The notes: generated from the letters alone by a model not told the origin. A DNA stretch of 27,625 nt from CAZHTS01 sp964535315 (GCA_964535315.1 CAZHTS010000059.1:1-27625); one strand, 5' to 3'. Positions 6,703 through 15,087 are shown, numbered from the stretch's first letter. Made by a program: numbers and translations.

Positions 6703-6711
6703 CGGATCGTT

Positions 6712-8325
6712 ATGACCCAAGACCCGCTTTCCTGGCAACAATCCCGGGCGATCACGCCCGAAAAACTGGCAATTGCCCGCCAGGTGTTAGAGGCCGTCCG
6801 GCAGGGGCAGGACGCGTTTCAGGCCATCCGGCGTTTCCCGCTGGCAGACGGCGGGTACCTGGCCAAACACGTCCTGGTGGCTGCTTACCGCCAGTTGGTG
6901 GCGAGCGGCGAATGGTCCGCTGATCCGGCCCTGCTGGCGCAAATCCGTATGAAACCGACCCGCACGCTTTCGGGGGTGGCCACCGTCACGGTTTTGACCC
7001 GCCCGCATCCCTGTCCGGGGCAGTGCATCTTCTGCCCGGACGAGGTTTGCCTGCCCAAGAGCTATCTGATGGGCGAGCCGGGCGCCATGCGCGGGCTGCA
7101 AAACGATTTCGACCCCTACCAGCAGGTGGCTTCGCGCCTCGAGTCGCTGGACGCCGTCGGCCATCCTACCGACAAAATCGAACTGCTGTTGTTGGGCGGC
7201 ACCTGGAGCGCTTACCCGCGTTCGTACCAGGAGATGTTTATCCGGCGTTGTTTCGACGCCATGAACGGCGGCGCCCCGGCGGCTACGCTGCAAGAGGCGC
7301 ACCTGCGCAACGAAACGGCCGCCCACCGCAACGTGGGTCTGGTGATCGAGACGCGCCCGGACGAGATCAACCCCGCCGAACTGGCCTGGCTGCGCGAACT
7401 GGGGGTGACCAAAGTGCAGTTGGGCGCGCAAAGCCTGGACGACGATATCCTGGATCGCAACCGGCGCGGTCACCGCGCCGCCGATACGCTGCGCGCCACC
7501 GCTCTGCTGCGGGCGGCAGGCTTCAAGATCGTGCTGCACTGGATGCCCAACCTGTTGGGGGCCACCCCCGCCAGCGACGCCGCCGATTTTGCCCGTCTGT
7601 GGCAGGGATACTGCCCGGACGAGATCAAGATCTATCCCACGCAGCTGCTGCAAAACACGGCGCTGTATGCCTACTGGCAGCGCGGCGAATACCGGCCTTA
7701 CACCACCGAACAACTGGTGACGTTGATCGCCGATCTCAAGGCGCATATCCCACCCTACTGCCGGGTCAACCGCATCATCCGCGACATCCCTTCTGACCAG
7801 GTGGTGGCAGGCAACAAACGCACCAGTTTGCGCCAGGACGTGCTGGCCGAGATGGCCCGGCGCGGCACGCAGTGCAACTGCATCCGCTGTCGTGAGGTGC
7901 GCTCGGAGGCGGTGGCGCTGGAGACATTGCGCCTGGAGGATATCACTTATCCGGCGGCCTATGCCGAGGAGCATTTTCTTTCGTACGTAACCCCTTCTGG
8001 CCGGCTGGCGGGGTATTTGCGCCTGGGGCTGCCGCACGCCGGCCCGGGAACGCCGGCCGAGGCGTTGGGGTTTGCGGACTTACGGCAGGCGGCGCTGGTG
8101 CGCGAGGTACACGTTTACGGCCAATCATTGCCGGTAGGGGGCGAACAGGCCGGGGCAGCTCAGCACATCGGGCTGGGCGCCCGCCTGCTGGAAGAGGCGG
8201 CCCGTCTGGCCGCCCAGAACGGCTATCGCCGCCTGGCGGTCATTGCCGCCATCGGTACACGGCCCTATTATCAACGGCGCGGTTTTACCCTGGGCGAGCG
8301 TTACATGCTGCGCGAACTGGATTGA
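6712..8325 (+). CDS. elp3: Elp3 family tRNA uridine(34) acetyltransferase/radical SAM enzyme
   Basis: Elp3 uses SAM and acetyl-CoA to build the carboxymethyl group on C5 of the tRNA wobble uridine. The protein has 537 residues. The radical SAM cluster motif is C101-x3-C105-x2-C108 (CPGQCIFCPDE), followed by the Elp3 signatures PKSYLMGEP, MRG and FDPYQQ. The C-terminal GNAT acetyl-CoA loop is QHIGLG at about 484-489, and the closing YYQRRGF starts near 519. A cysteine-rich CNCIRCR segment lies before the GNAT domain. I chose ATG 6712 because it gives the normal N-terminus; upstream reading runs through the divergent gene. No Elp1, Elp2 or Elp4-6 partners are present, as expected for bacterial Elp3, which works alone. 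Related enzymes are known from Dehalococcoides, also Chloroflexota. Confidence 0.95.
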   Translation: MTQDPLSWQQSRAITPEKLAIARQVLEAVRQGQDAFQAIRRFPLADGGYLAKHVLVAAYRQLVASGEWSADPALLAQIRMKPTRTLSGVATVTVLTRPHPCPGQCIFCPDEVCLPKSYLMGEPGAMRGLQNDFDPYQQVASRLESLDAVGHPTDKIELLLLGGTWSAYPRSYQEMFIRRCFDAMNGGAPAATLQEAHLRNETAAHRNVGLVIETRPDEINPAELAWLRELGVTKVQLGAQSLDDDILDRNRRGHRAADTLRATALLRAAGFKIVLHWMPNLLGATPASDAADFARLWQGYCPDEIKIYPTQLLQNTALYAYWQRGEYRPYTTEQLVTLIADLKAHIPPYCRVNRIIRDIPSDQVVAGNKRTSLRQDVLAEMARRGTQCNCIRCREVRSEAVALETLRLEDITYPAAYAEEHFLSYVTPSGRLAGYLRLGLPHAGPGTPAEALGFADLRQAALVREVHVYGQSLPVGGEQAGAAQHIGLGARLLEEAARLAAQNGYRRLAVIAAIGTRPYYQRRGFTLGERYMLRELD

Positions 8326-8337
8326 GCGTGGCGCGGT

Positions 8338-9162
8338 TTACCAGGCGCGCGTCTGCCTGGCAGCCTGTTCTGTCAGGTGGGTGCGCCCACTCTCAAAGCT
8401 GATGCGCAGTTCGTCCATAAAGTGTCGCAGACTGGCGCTGACCACCTGGGGCTGTTCTTGCAGCAGCATGTGGCCGGCCGAGGCCACCAGTTGTAGGCGG
8501 GCGTCAGGCAGGTTGTTGACCAGGAAGTGGGCGTAGCTGAGCGGGGTGAGCTGGTCGTCAATCCCGGCTGCGATCCAGGTTGGGACGTTGATCTCGCCGA
8601 TTTCCTGGCGCAGGTCGAATTGCGAACAGGCCAACCAGTCGGCGTACAGTACACTGTAACGCGTTTCTTCCAACGGGCGCAGACATTGCGCCACCCGTTC
8701 GGGGGCGGTGCGCGGGCTGAAGGCGCGTTGTTGCAGGATGTTCAGCGCTTCGGGCTGGCCGAGTTGGGTCGAAAAGGCCTCCAATAGATCGTCCGGTACG
8801 CCCAGATAGGCGCCGCTGGCGATCAGGCCCAGGGCCGCCACCTGACCCGGATAGGCCAGCGCCAACGACAGGGCGATCGCGCCGCCCATCGAATGGCCGA
8901 TCAACACGGCCTGCCCACAGCCCAATTCGCTGATGAACTGCGCCACCTGTTCCATATAAGCGGTGATGTTTTGTTGGGGGATGCCGGGTGAACGGCCGTG
9001 GCCGGGGAGGTCTATCGCCAGCACGCGCCAGCCAGGCAGACGGCGGATTTCAGCCGGCCAGGTGAGCGAAGTGCCGCCGGCGCCATGTAACAGGATTACC
9101 GGGGGGAGCTGGTATGAACTCCCCTCATACAGCGAGTAATATAGATTGGCGCTGAGCGGCAT
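8338..9162 (-). CDS. Alpha/beta hydrolase fold protein
   Basis: The protein has 274 residues, typical for the alpha/beta hydrolase fold. The oxyanion-hole segment VILLHGAGGTSLTW lies at about 22-35. The nucleophile elbow is GHSMGG, the acid is the Asp of GIDDQLTP and the catalytic His is in SAGHMLLQEQP, so the triad is complete. There is no signal peptide, so it is probably cytoplasmic. The substrate cannot be told from sequence; esterases, C-C hydrolases and haloperoxidase-like enzymes share this pattern. It starts 20 bp after the histidine kinase on the same strand and is probably the last gene of that operon. It converges with elp3, 12 bp apart. Confidence 0.9.
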   Translation of the reverse strand: MPLSANLYYSLYEGSSYQLPPVILLHGAGGTSLTWPAEIRRLPGWRVLAIDLPGHGRSPGIPQQNITAYMEQVAQFISELGCGQAVLIGHSMGGAIALSLALAYPGQVAALGLIASGAYLGVPDDLLEAFSTQLGQPEALNILQQRAFSPRTAPERVAQCLRPLEETRYSVLYADWLACSQFDLRQEIGEINVPTWIAAGIDDQLTPLSYAHFLVNNLPDARLQLVASAGHMLLQEQPQVVSASLRHFMDELRISFESGRTHLTEQAARQTRAW

Positions 9163-9182
9163 AAGGTTTTGTTCTCCGGGCG

Positions 9183-10946
9183 TTATTTCTTGGTCAGGCC
9201 GCGTTGCAACAGATCGGCGGCCTCGTCGGTCAATGGGATCAGCACGCTGATGCGTGTGCCCTTGCCGGGCGCCGAATCGATGCGCAGCAGCCCGTTGATC
9301 AGATCGGTGCGCTCGCGCAGGTTGATCATCCCCAGGCTGCCGCGCCGTTCGTAGCTGCTGTTGACGGCGTTTACATCGAATCCGACGCCGTTATCGATGA
9401 TCTCCAGCAGGGCGATATCGTGGTTCTGCGGCACAAAGCGCAGCCGCACCAGAATCTGCGCTGCCTGGGCGTGTTTGCGGGCATTGTTGACTGCCTCTTC
9501 GGTCAGATAAAAGATGACCGCCTGTTTGTTCATCTCCAATTGTTTGACCACTTCGGCGTCGGCCTCGACCACCACATTTTGCTGGAAGGTATCGTGCATC
9601 TTGTCGGCCATGGCTTGCAGGGCGGCCACCAGGCCTTCGGATTCCAGCACCAGCGGGCGCAGGGTGAAGAGCATGTGCCGGATTTCCTGCGTGGTGCGGC
9701 GGGCCAGGTCTTCGATCTTGCTCAACTCTTCGGCCGCCTCACTGGGCGAGAGATCCAGCATGCGCCGGGCAATGTTGATGCGCATGGCAATGGCCGCCAC
9801 CGATTGGGTCGGGCCGTCGTGCAGGTCGCGGGCCAGCTTCTTGCGCGCCTCTTCCTGCGTCTCGATGATGCGCTCTTTTTCCAGTTCGACGTCCTGATAC
9901 AGGCGGGCGTTCTGGATGGCCACCACGGCCTGATGGCTGATCATCACCAGCATCTCGGCGCGCTCCTCGTTGAAGAATTCGGGATCGCGGTGGGCGAAAA
10001 GCAGCACGCCAAAGGCGTTCAAGCCGCGGCGCAGCGGCAGCAACAGGGCGATGGAACAGGATTGTAATGCGTACAATGCCTTAAGTTCGACGTCCTGATT
10101 GGGTTTTTCCAGTAAGAGCGGCTCGCCGTCCTGGATGGCGGTGTGCAGCGCGCCGGCCTCGGCCGGGAATATCTGGCGCAGGTCGGCCAGCGGCAGGCGC
10201 CGTCCGGCCCCTACCCGCAAATCCTGCTCGTCGAAGAGCAGTACGGTTGACACCATATCTCCGGCCGGGCTTTCGGCCCCGCCCAGAGCGGTGATACACA
10301 GATCCAGCGAGGTCTCCAGCACCACCTGATAATCCAGGGTGGCGCTCAACGTTTCGATCATGCTGTAAAAGGTTTGCATGCGCGCCCGTTCGCGCAGTTG
10401 CGCCTGTAATTCAGCGTCGCGGCGGGCCATCACCTGGCGCTGGTAGGCCTGGCGCAGACGGGCCAGGAGCAGGTGGCTGAGCAGCCCGAGCAGGAATCCC
10501 ACCGCCAATAACACGCCCGCCATCAGGCCGAGGCTGTAGGGGTTGAAGCCGGCGGCGTCCTGCCAGTAACTCCAGGCGCCGACCAACAGCGGGTAGAGCA
10601 GGGCGGTGATCATCACCCCCCAGCCAAAATACAGGGCGGTTGAGAACAACGCCAGCACGCCACCCCATGCCACCGGCCCGCCCAGACCGCCGCTGACGAT
10701 GTACAAATATACGGCGACCGCCAGGTCGACGGCGATATTCACCACCCGGTGGCCGGGCAGACGGCGGTTGAGGATGGCCAGGATGGTGACGGCGATGTTC
10801 CAGATCACCACCAGAATCAGCGCCGCCAGCGTGCGCCAGTCAAACAATCCCTCACGGGCCAATGCGGCCACCAGCCCGGTCAGCGCCAGCCACCGCAGCG
10901 AAATGGCAAACCAGTCAGCCAGAAAGGGAAACTCAGCAGTGCGCAT
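9183..10946 (-). CDS. Membrane sensor histidine kinase with GAF domain (NarX/LiaS/DegS type)
   Basis: The protein has 587 residues. About six hydrophobic segments fill the first 170 residues. A coiled linker, a GAF-like domain (about 195-345) and a HisKA_3 dimerisation domain follow, with phospho-acceptor His 376 in LARDLHDGPTQSV. The C-terminal HATPase_c domain has the N box NNARKHA and the G boxes DNGVGF and GSLGMINLRER. HisKA_3 kinases normally signal to NarL-type response regulators. None is adjacent, so it is an orphan in this window. It starts 8 bp after the HD-domain gene and is followed by the hydrolase gene, so the three are probably co-transcribed. The signal is unknown. Confidence 0.93.
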   Translation of the reverse strand: MRTAEFPFLADWFAISLRWLALTGLVAALAREGLFDWRTLAALILVVIWNIAVTILAILNRRLPGHRVVNIAVDLAVAVYLYIVSGGLGGPVAWGGVLALFSTALYFGWGVMITALLYPLLVGAWSYWQDAAGFNPYSLGLMAGVLLAVGFLLGLLSHLLLARLRQAYQRQVMARRDAELQAQLRERARMQTFYSMIETLSATLDYQVVLETSLDLCITALGGAESPAGDMVSTVLLFDEQDLRVGAGRRLPLADLRQIFPAEAGALHTAIQDGEPLLLEKPNQDVELKALYALQSCSIALLLPLRRGLNAFGVLLFAHRDPEFFNEERAEMLVMISHQAVVAIQNARLYQDVELEKERIIETQEEARKKLARDLHDGPTQSVAAIAMRINIARRMLDLSPSEAAEELSKIEDLARRTTQEIRHMLFTLRPLVLESEGLVAALQAMADKMHDTFQQNVVVEADAEVVKQLEMNKQAVIFYLTEEAVNNARKHAQAAQILVRLRFVPQNHDIALLEIIDNGVGFDVNAVNSSYERRGSLGMINLRERTDLINGLLRIDSAPGKGTRISVLIPLTDEAADLLQRGLTKK

Positions 10947-10954
10947 CCGGCTTT

Positions 10955-11533
10955 TTACCCTTCGCGCTCTTTGACCACTCGTTCAATCTCCTCGACGGTG
11001 CGCGCCAGTTCGGCCACGATAGGCGTCATGCCGAATTCGCTCAACGAAGCAACCAGCGATTGGTAATACCACAACGTGCCCTCTTTGTCGCCCTTGAAGC
11101 GCTCCCACAATTTGGGGCCGATGTGGCGGTAATCACTCAAAATAGAGCGAGCATTGTACAATTTGTCGGCGCTGGTAACCAGCAGTACCCCCGGCAGGGC
11201 GTTGCGCAGGTGCGCCAGGTAGGCTTCCTTGCGCTGGCGCCAGGGCGGTTTAGGGAACGTCTGCGAGTCGCTGCAACCCAGCACGATCATTGCCACCGTG
11301 ATCCCAAACCGGCTGCGAATGATTTCGAGCGTTTGCGCGCCTCCCTGATCCTCGACAGCATCATGCAACAGCGCGGCGATGGCTTCGTCTTCGCTGCCGC
11401 CGTATTCCAAAACCAGACTGGCAACCCCCAGCAGATGGGCAACGTAAGGCACATCCGAACCTTTACGCATCTGGTTGGCGTGTAATTGGGCCGCGTACAC
11501 CAGGGCTTTCTGGAAACGTGCCGTTAAGATCAT
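10955..11533 (-). CDS. HD-domain hydrolase, MESH1/SpoT-like (putative small alarmone hydrolase)
   Basis: The protein has 192 residues and consists of one HD domain. Metal ligands H33, H57-D58 (ALLHDAVED) and D123 (SADKLYNAR), with E61-D62 and N127 nearby, match in order and almost in number the MESH1 site that hydrolyses (p)ppGpp (H35, H61-D62, E65-D66, D122, N126 in human MESH1). No synthetase, TGS or ACT domain is present, so it would be a hydrolase-only enzyme. ATG 11533 follows AGGAGTAGGAAAAAAACGC; a longer reading to 11620 has no family similarity. It leads the operon with the sensor kinase and hydrolase. Alarmone hydrolysis is inferred; NADPH or other nucleotides are possible substrates. 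Confidence 0.85.
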   Translation of the reverse strand: MILTARFQKALVYAAQLHANQMRKGSDVPYVAHLLGVASLVLEYGGSEDEAIAALLHDAVEDQGGAQTLEIIRSRFGITVAMIVLGCSDSQTFPKPPWRQRKEAYLAHLRNALPGVLLVTSADKLYNARSILSDYRHIGPKLWERFKGDKEGTLWYYQSLVASLSEFGMTPIVAELARTVEEIERVVKEREG

Positions 11534-11655
11534 GCGTTTTTTTCCTACTCCTGTTGCGCTATCTGCAATCTTGCATATGGTTATATTGTATACCGGTTTG
11601 CGCTTTGTGCGCGCTTTCACAACACCGGACAGTTTACAAATTTGTGGGCCGCGGC

Positions 11656-12432
11656 TCAGCCGGTGGCCGCCAGATCGATTTCGGCTACCGAAGGGCAGAT
11701 ATGGGTGGGCTGGTAGGGGAAGGTGTATACCTCCTCGGCCGGCGTGACGCCGCTCAATACCAGGATGGTCTCCAGCCCGCTCATCACTCCGGCCACGATA
11801 TCGGTGTCCATACGGTCGCCGACCATGATGGTATCTTCGGAATGCACCCCCAGGTAGTTGAGGGCGCTGCGCATCATCAGCGGGTTGGGCTTGCCCACAA
11901 AAAACGGGCTGCGCCCGCAGGCCTTTTCGATCAGGGCCGCCACTGCACCGCAGGCCGGTACGATCCCGTCTTCCTTCGGGCCGTTGGCGTCCGGGTTGGT
12001 GGCGATGAACAGGGCGCCGTCACGGATCAGGTTGATGGCGCGGGTGATCAGGTCGATGTTGTAGGTCAGCACTTCGCCCAACACCACATAATCGGGTTCA
12101 AAATCGGTGAGAATGTAGCCGGCTTCATGCATGGCCTGCGTCAGGCCGCTTTCACCGACCACAAAGGCTTTGCCGTTGGGCCGTTGGCATTGCAAGAAGC
12201 GGGCGGTGGCCAGCGCCGAGGTGAAGATGCGCTCGGCCGGGATATTGAGCCCTACGGTTTGCAGGCGATGGGAGAGATCGCGCGGGGTATATAACGGGTT
12301 GTTGGTCAGGATGAGATACTCCAGGCTGTGTTCGCCCAGGCGCTCGATGAATTGCGCCGCGCCCGGCACGGGGGTGCGGCCGCGCACCAGCACACCGTCC
12401 ATATCGATGAGATAATTTTTGCGTTTACCCAT
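11656..12432 (-). CDS. HAD superfamily phosphatase, NagD/HAD-IIA type
   Basis: The protein has 258 residues, the usual NagD length. Motif I is IDMDGVLV, with nucleophile D10 and acid/base D12. Motif II is LTNNP, motif III includes the Lys of GKPNP and motif IV is MVGDRMDTDI. The C2-type cap between motifs II and III fits the HAD-IIA family, whose members act on UMP, GMP or sugar phosphates such as glycerol phosphate. ATG 12432 follows TCAAGGAAACCTT; an ATG at 12462 lacks a site. It is divergent from rpsB and 122 bp upstream of the HD gene. The exact substrate is not predictable. Confidence 0.92.
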   Translation of the reverse strand: MGKRKNYLIDMDGVLVRGRTPVPGAAQFIERLGEHSLEYLILTNNPLYTPRDLSHRLQTVGLNIPAERIFTSALATARFLQCQRPNGKAFVVGESGLTQAMHEAGYILTDFEPDYVVLGEVLTYNIDLITRAINLIRDGALFIATNPDANGPKEDGIVPACGAVAALIEKACGRSPFFVGKPNPLMMRSALNYLGVHSEDTIMVGDRMDTDIVAGVMSGLETILVLSGVTPAEEVYTFPYQPTHICPSVAEIDLAATG

Positions 12433-12486
12433 AAGGTTTCCTTGACGTGAGTTGCCTTTCATTATACTTGTTCGGACAAAATTTTG

Positions 12487-12515
12487 TTGTCTGAATCGGC
12501 GATTTGTGATATACT
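12487..12515 (+). promoter_or_regulatory. Promoter of the rpsB-tsf operon
   Basis: TTGTCT (12487-12492), a 17-bp spacer and TATACT (12510-12515) form a good SigA-type promoter. Its predicted start leaves a leader of about 130 nt before the rpsB ATG at 12651. Confidence 0.75.
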
Positions 12516-12551
12516 ACGCCCCGTTCTGCCGTTGGCAGCAATTATTTCACA

Positions 12552-12618
12552 CGCTTCTCGATTGGCGCTGCGTGCCGCCGGGGGTGACTGGCGGCGAGGC
12601 GTTGAGCAGAGAGAAGCG
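12552..12618 (+). promoter_or_regulatory. Structured rpsB leader (possible S2 autoregulatory element)
   Basis: CGCTTCTC (12552-12559) pairs with GAGAAGCG (12611-12618), enclosing an inner stem GCCGCC (12574-12579) with GGCGGC (12590-12595). The structure fills the leader just before the rpsB ribosome binding site. Autoregulation by S2 is known in other bacteria, but I do not recognise this exact motif. Confidence 0.4.
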
Positions 12619-12650
12619 GAGGAAAAACGCAAAAAGGAGCAAGAACCGAT

Positions 12651-13514
12651 ATGGCAACAGTGATTTCCATGAAAGCCCTGTTGGAAAGTGGTGTGCATTT
12701 TGGCCATCGCACCAACAAGTGGAACCCCTACATGCGCCCGTATATTTTCACCGAGCGCAATGGTATCCACATCATCGACCTGCAGCAGACCGTCAAGGCC
12801 CTGAATGTGGCTTACGGTGTGGTGCGTGATACCGTCGCCGAAGGCGGCACGGTTATGTTCATCGGCACCAAGCGCCAGGCGCAGGAAACCGTGCGCGAAG
12901 AAGCCATGCGCTGCGGGATGCCCTACGTCACCGAACGCTGGATGGGCGGTATGCTGACCAACTGGTCGACCATCTTCCAGCGCATCAGCGAGCTCGACCG
13001 TCTCGAGCACATGCGCGACAGCGGCGACATCAGCCGCCTGACCAAGAAGGAAGGGCTGTTGATCGGGCGCGAGATCGTTCGTTTGCAGACCCGCCTGGGC
13101 GGCGTGCGCCAGATGAAGCGCCTGCCGGATCTGGTCTTCGTGGTGGATGTCACCCGTGAAGAGACCGCCCTGCACGAGGCCAATTTGAAGGGCATCTCTG
13201 TGGTGGCGTTGGTGGATACCAACTGCGACCCGCGCGGGGTCGATTATGTCATCCCCTCCAACGACGACGCCATTCGCGCCATCAAACTGTTGGTGGGCAA
13301 GATTGCCGACGCCGTTCTGGAAGGCAAGGCCATGCGCAAGGATCTTGAAGAAGAAGCGGTCGCCGATGCGGCGCACGCTGCCGCTCGCCCTGTGGTGCGC
13401 GCTCGCATGGACGAGGAATCGGTTCTCGAAGATAAGGATCTCCTGGGTGAGTCGACGCTGGCCAAGTTGGGCGGCAAGCATGCTGACCAGCCCGAGGAAG
13501 AGGAAGTTCTGTAA
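12651..13514 (+). CDS. rpsB: Ribosomal protein S2 (uS2)
   Basis: S2 is a late-binding protein of the 30S subunit, at the head-body junction. The protein has 287 residues, longer than the common 230-260. Family features are MKALLESGVHFGHRTNKWNP, YVTERWMGGMLTN and the ending of the conserved core VALVDTNCDPRGVDYVIPSN. The extra residues form a charged, acidic C-terminal tail (from about residue 235, ending PEEEEVL). The ATG follows AAAAAGGAGCAAGAACCGAT. tsf follows after 42 bp, the near-universal order. Confidence 0.97.
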   Translation: MATVISMKALLESGVHFGHRTNKWNPYMRPYIFTERNGIHIIDLQQTVKALNVAYGVVRDTVAEGGTVMFIGTKRQAQETVREEAMRCGMPYVTERWMGGMLTNWSTIFQRISELDRLEHMRDSGDISRLTKKEGLLIGREIVRLQTRLGGVRQMKRLPDLVFVVDVTREETALHEANLKGISVVALVDTNCDPRGVDYVIPSNDDAIRAIKLLVGKIADAVLEGKAMRKDLEEEAVADAAHAAARPVVRARMDEESVLEDKDLLGESTLAKLGGKHADQPEEEEVL

Positions 13515-13556
13515 TCTTTCCCGAATGGGATAAATTCTGGTTGTAAAGGGACGAGC

Positions 13557-14165
13557 ATGGCTATTACGACTGATATGATCAAGAAATTGCGCGAGGCCAC
13601 GGGCGCCGGCGTGTTGGATTGCCGCAAGGCATTGGAACAGTCCGACGGCGACATCAACAAGGCCATCGATTTTCTGCGTGAGAAGGGTCTGGCCTCGGCT
13701 GCCAAGCGCGCCGACCGTCAGGCTTCGGAAGGTGTGGTGGAACTGTACTCGCACGGTAACGGCCGCGTGGGTGTGATGGTGGAAGTGAACTGCGAAACCG
13801 ATTTCGTCGGCCGCTCGGACACCTTCCGCAACTTCGCCCACGAACTGGCGCTGCAAGTCGCCGCCGGTTCGCCGCAGTACATCCGTGAAGAGGACGTCCC
13901 CGCCGACGTGCTCGAGCACGAAAAGAACATCGCCATGGCTCGGGCGCGCGAAGAAGGCAAGCCCGAAGCCATCCTGCCGCGCATCGCCGAAGGCGCGCTG
14001 AAAAAATTCCTGGACGAGGTCGTCCTGCTGCGCCAGCCCTACATCCGCGACGAGAGCATCACCGTCCACGATCTGTTCAAGCAGACCCTGGTCGCCACGG
14101 GCGAGAACATCATCATTCGCCGCTTCACGCGCTGGGCGCTGGGTGAGAACTCGGCAAACGAGTAA
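13557..14165 (+). CDS. tsf: Translation elongation factor Ts (EF-Ts), short form
   Basis: EF-Ts exchanges GDP for GTP on EF-Tu. The protein has 202 residues, the short form seen in Thermus, cyanobacteria and Chloroflexota rather than the 280-residue E. coli form. The N-terminal UBA-like region has the signature KLREATGAGVLDCRKAL. The core carries the EF-Tu contact TDFVGRSDTF (E. coli TDFVAK-like) and a C-terminal QPYIRDESITV motif. The ATG follows AAAGGGACGAGC. A strong terminator comes 68 bp after the stop. Confidence 0.96.
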   Translation: MAITTDMIKKLREATGAGVLDCRKALEQSDGDINKAIDFLREKGLASAAKRADRQASEGVVELYSHGNGRVGVMVEVNCETDFVGRSDTFRNFAHELALQVAAGSPQYIREEDVPADVLEHEKNIAMARAREEGKPEAILPRIAEGALKKFLDEVVLLRQPYIRDESITVHDLFKQTLVATGENIIIRRFTRWALGENSANE

Positions 14166-14232
14166 GCATTTGATGCCGGTCGCCCCTGCGCCGCTTGCAC
14201 TACGTTCGGGGCGCGGCCATTCTTTGACAGGC

Positions 14233-14285
14233 ATCACCCCTCCCACCACCGGTTCTGACCGGTGTGGGGAGGGGTGATTTGTTTT
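14233..14285 (+). terminator. Intrinsic terminator after tsf
   Basis: ATCACCCCTCCC (14233-14244) pairs perfectly with GGGAGGGGTGAT (14267-14278). An inner ACCGG/CCGGT stem extends the helix, and TTTGTTTT follows. It ends the rpsB-tsf unit, so pyrH needs its own promoter or readthrough. Confidence 0.9.
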
Positions 14286-14324
14286 CGGGGCGCTAAAATG
14301 GCGCACCCAGGCAGAGTGGGTTAG

Positions 14325-14332
14325 GGTACAAT
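14325..14332 (+). promoter_or_regulatory. Extended -10 type promoter for pyrH (putative)
   Basis: GGTACAAT lies after the tsf terminator and 32 bp before the pyrH ATG. No -35 box is visible 16-18 bp upstream. It resembles the boxes at 16863, 18084 and 20799. Confidence 0.45.
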
Positions 14333-14364
14333 GGGCTTGCTCGTACCCCCGATTTGGAGGCCAA

Positions 14365-15087
14365 ATGGAAGACCTGAAATACCATCGTATTTTGCTCAAG
14401 TTGAGCGGTGAAGCCCTGGGCAGCACACAGGGTAACAGCATCGATCCGCAGCGGGCGCGGGATATCGCCCTGCGGGTGCGCGAGGTGCGCGAGATGGGCG
14501 TGGACGTGGCCATCGTCATCGGCGCCGGCAACCTGTGGCGCGGTCGGGTGGGGCTGGAACTGGGCATGGATCGCGCCACCGCCGATTACATGGGCATGCT
14601 GGCGACGGTGATGAACGCCCTGGCGCTGATGGACTCGCTGGAGAGCCTGAACGTCGTCACCCGGGTGCAGTCGGCGATCGAGATGCGTTCGGTGGCCGAA
14701 CCCTACATCCGCCGGCGCGCCATTCGCCACCTGGAAAAGGGGCGGGTGGTGATCTTTGGCGGCGGTACCGGCAACCCCTATTTTTCGACCGACACCGCTG
14801 CGGCGCTGCGGGCGATGGAAATCGACGCCGATGTGTTGATCAAGGCCACCAAGGTGGACGGGGTGTACGATAGCGACCCCAAACGCAACCCGGACGCGGT
14901 CAAATTCGATCGTCTTTCGTACATCGAGACGCTCAACCGCCGCCTGGAAGTCATGGACAGCACGGCGATTTCATTGTGCATGGAAAACAAATTGCCCATC
15001 CTGGTGCTCAACCTGTGGGACGAACTGGCCCTGCGCGAGGCCCTGCTCGGCAGGCCGGTCGGCACCCTGGTTGACGCCGGTGAATAA
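14365..15087 (+). CDS. pyrH: UMP kinase
   Basis: UMP kinase makes UDP from UMP with ATP in pyrimidine synthesis. The protein has 240 residues, the normal length, and belongs to the amino acid kinase fold. Family features are the N-terminal ILLKLSGEALG, the nucleotide-binding region VIGAGNLWRG and DRATADYMGMLATVMNALAL, then VVIFGGGTGNPYFSTDTAAALRA split over the middle, and KVDGVYDSDPK near 170. The ATG follows GATTTGGAGGCCAA. frr (ribosome recycling factor), the usual next gene, is absent; a membrane glycosyltransferase follows after 33 bp. Confidence 0.97.
   Translation: MEDLKYHRILLKLSGEALGSTQGNSIDPQRARDIALRVREVREMGVDVAIVIGAGNLWRGRVGLELGMDRATADYMGMLATVMNALALMDSLESLNVVTRVQSAIEMRSVAEPYIRRRAIRHLEKGRVVIFGGGTGNPYFSTDTAAALRAMEIDADVLIKATKVDGVYDSDPKRNPDAVKFDRLSYIETLNRRLEVMDSTAISLCMENKLPILVLNLWDELALREALLGRPVGTLVDAGE

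Noticed and set aside
6259..6711. Upstream extension of elp3 in frame
   Set aside because: It runs antisense through the methyltransferase gene, has no family similarity, and ATG 6712 gives the normal Elp3 N-terminus.
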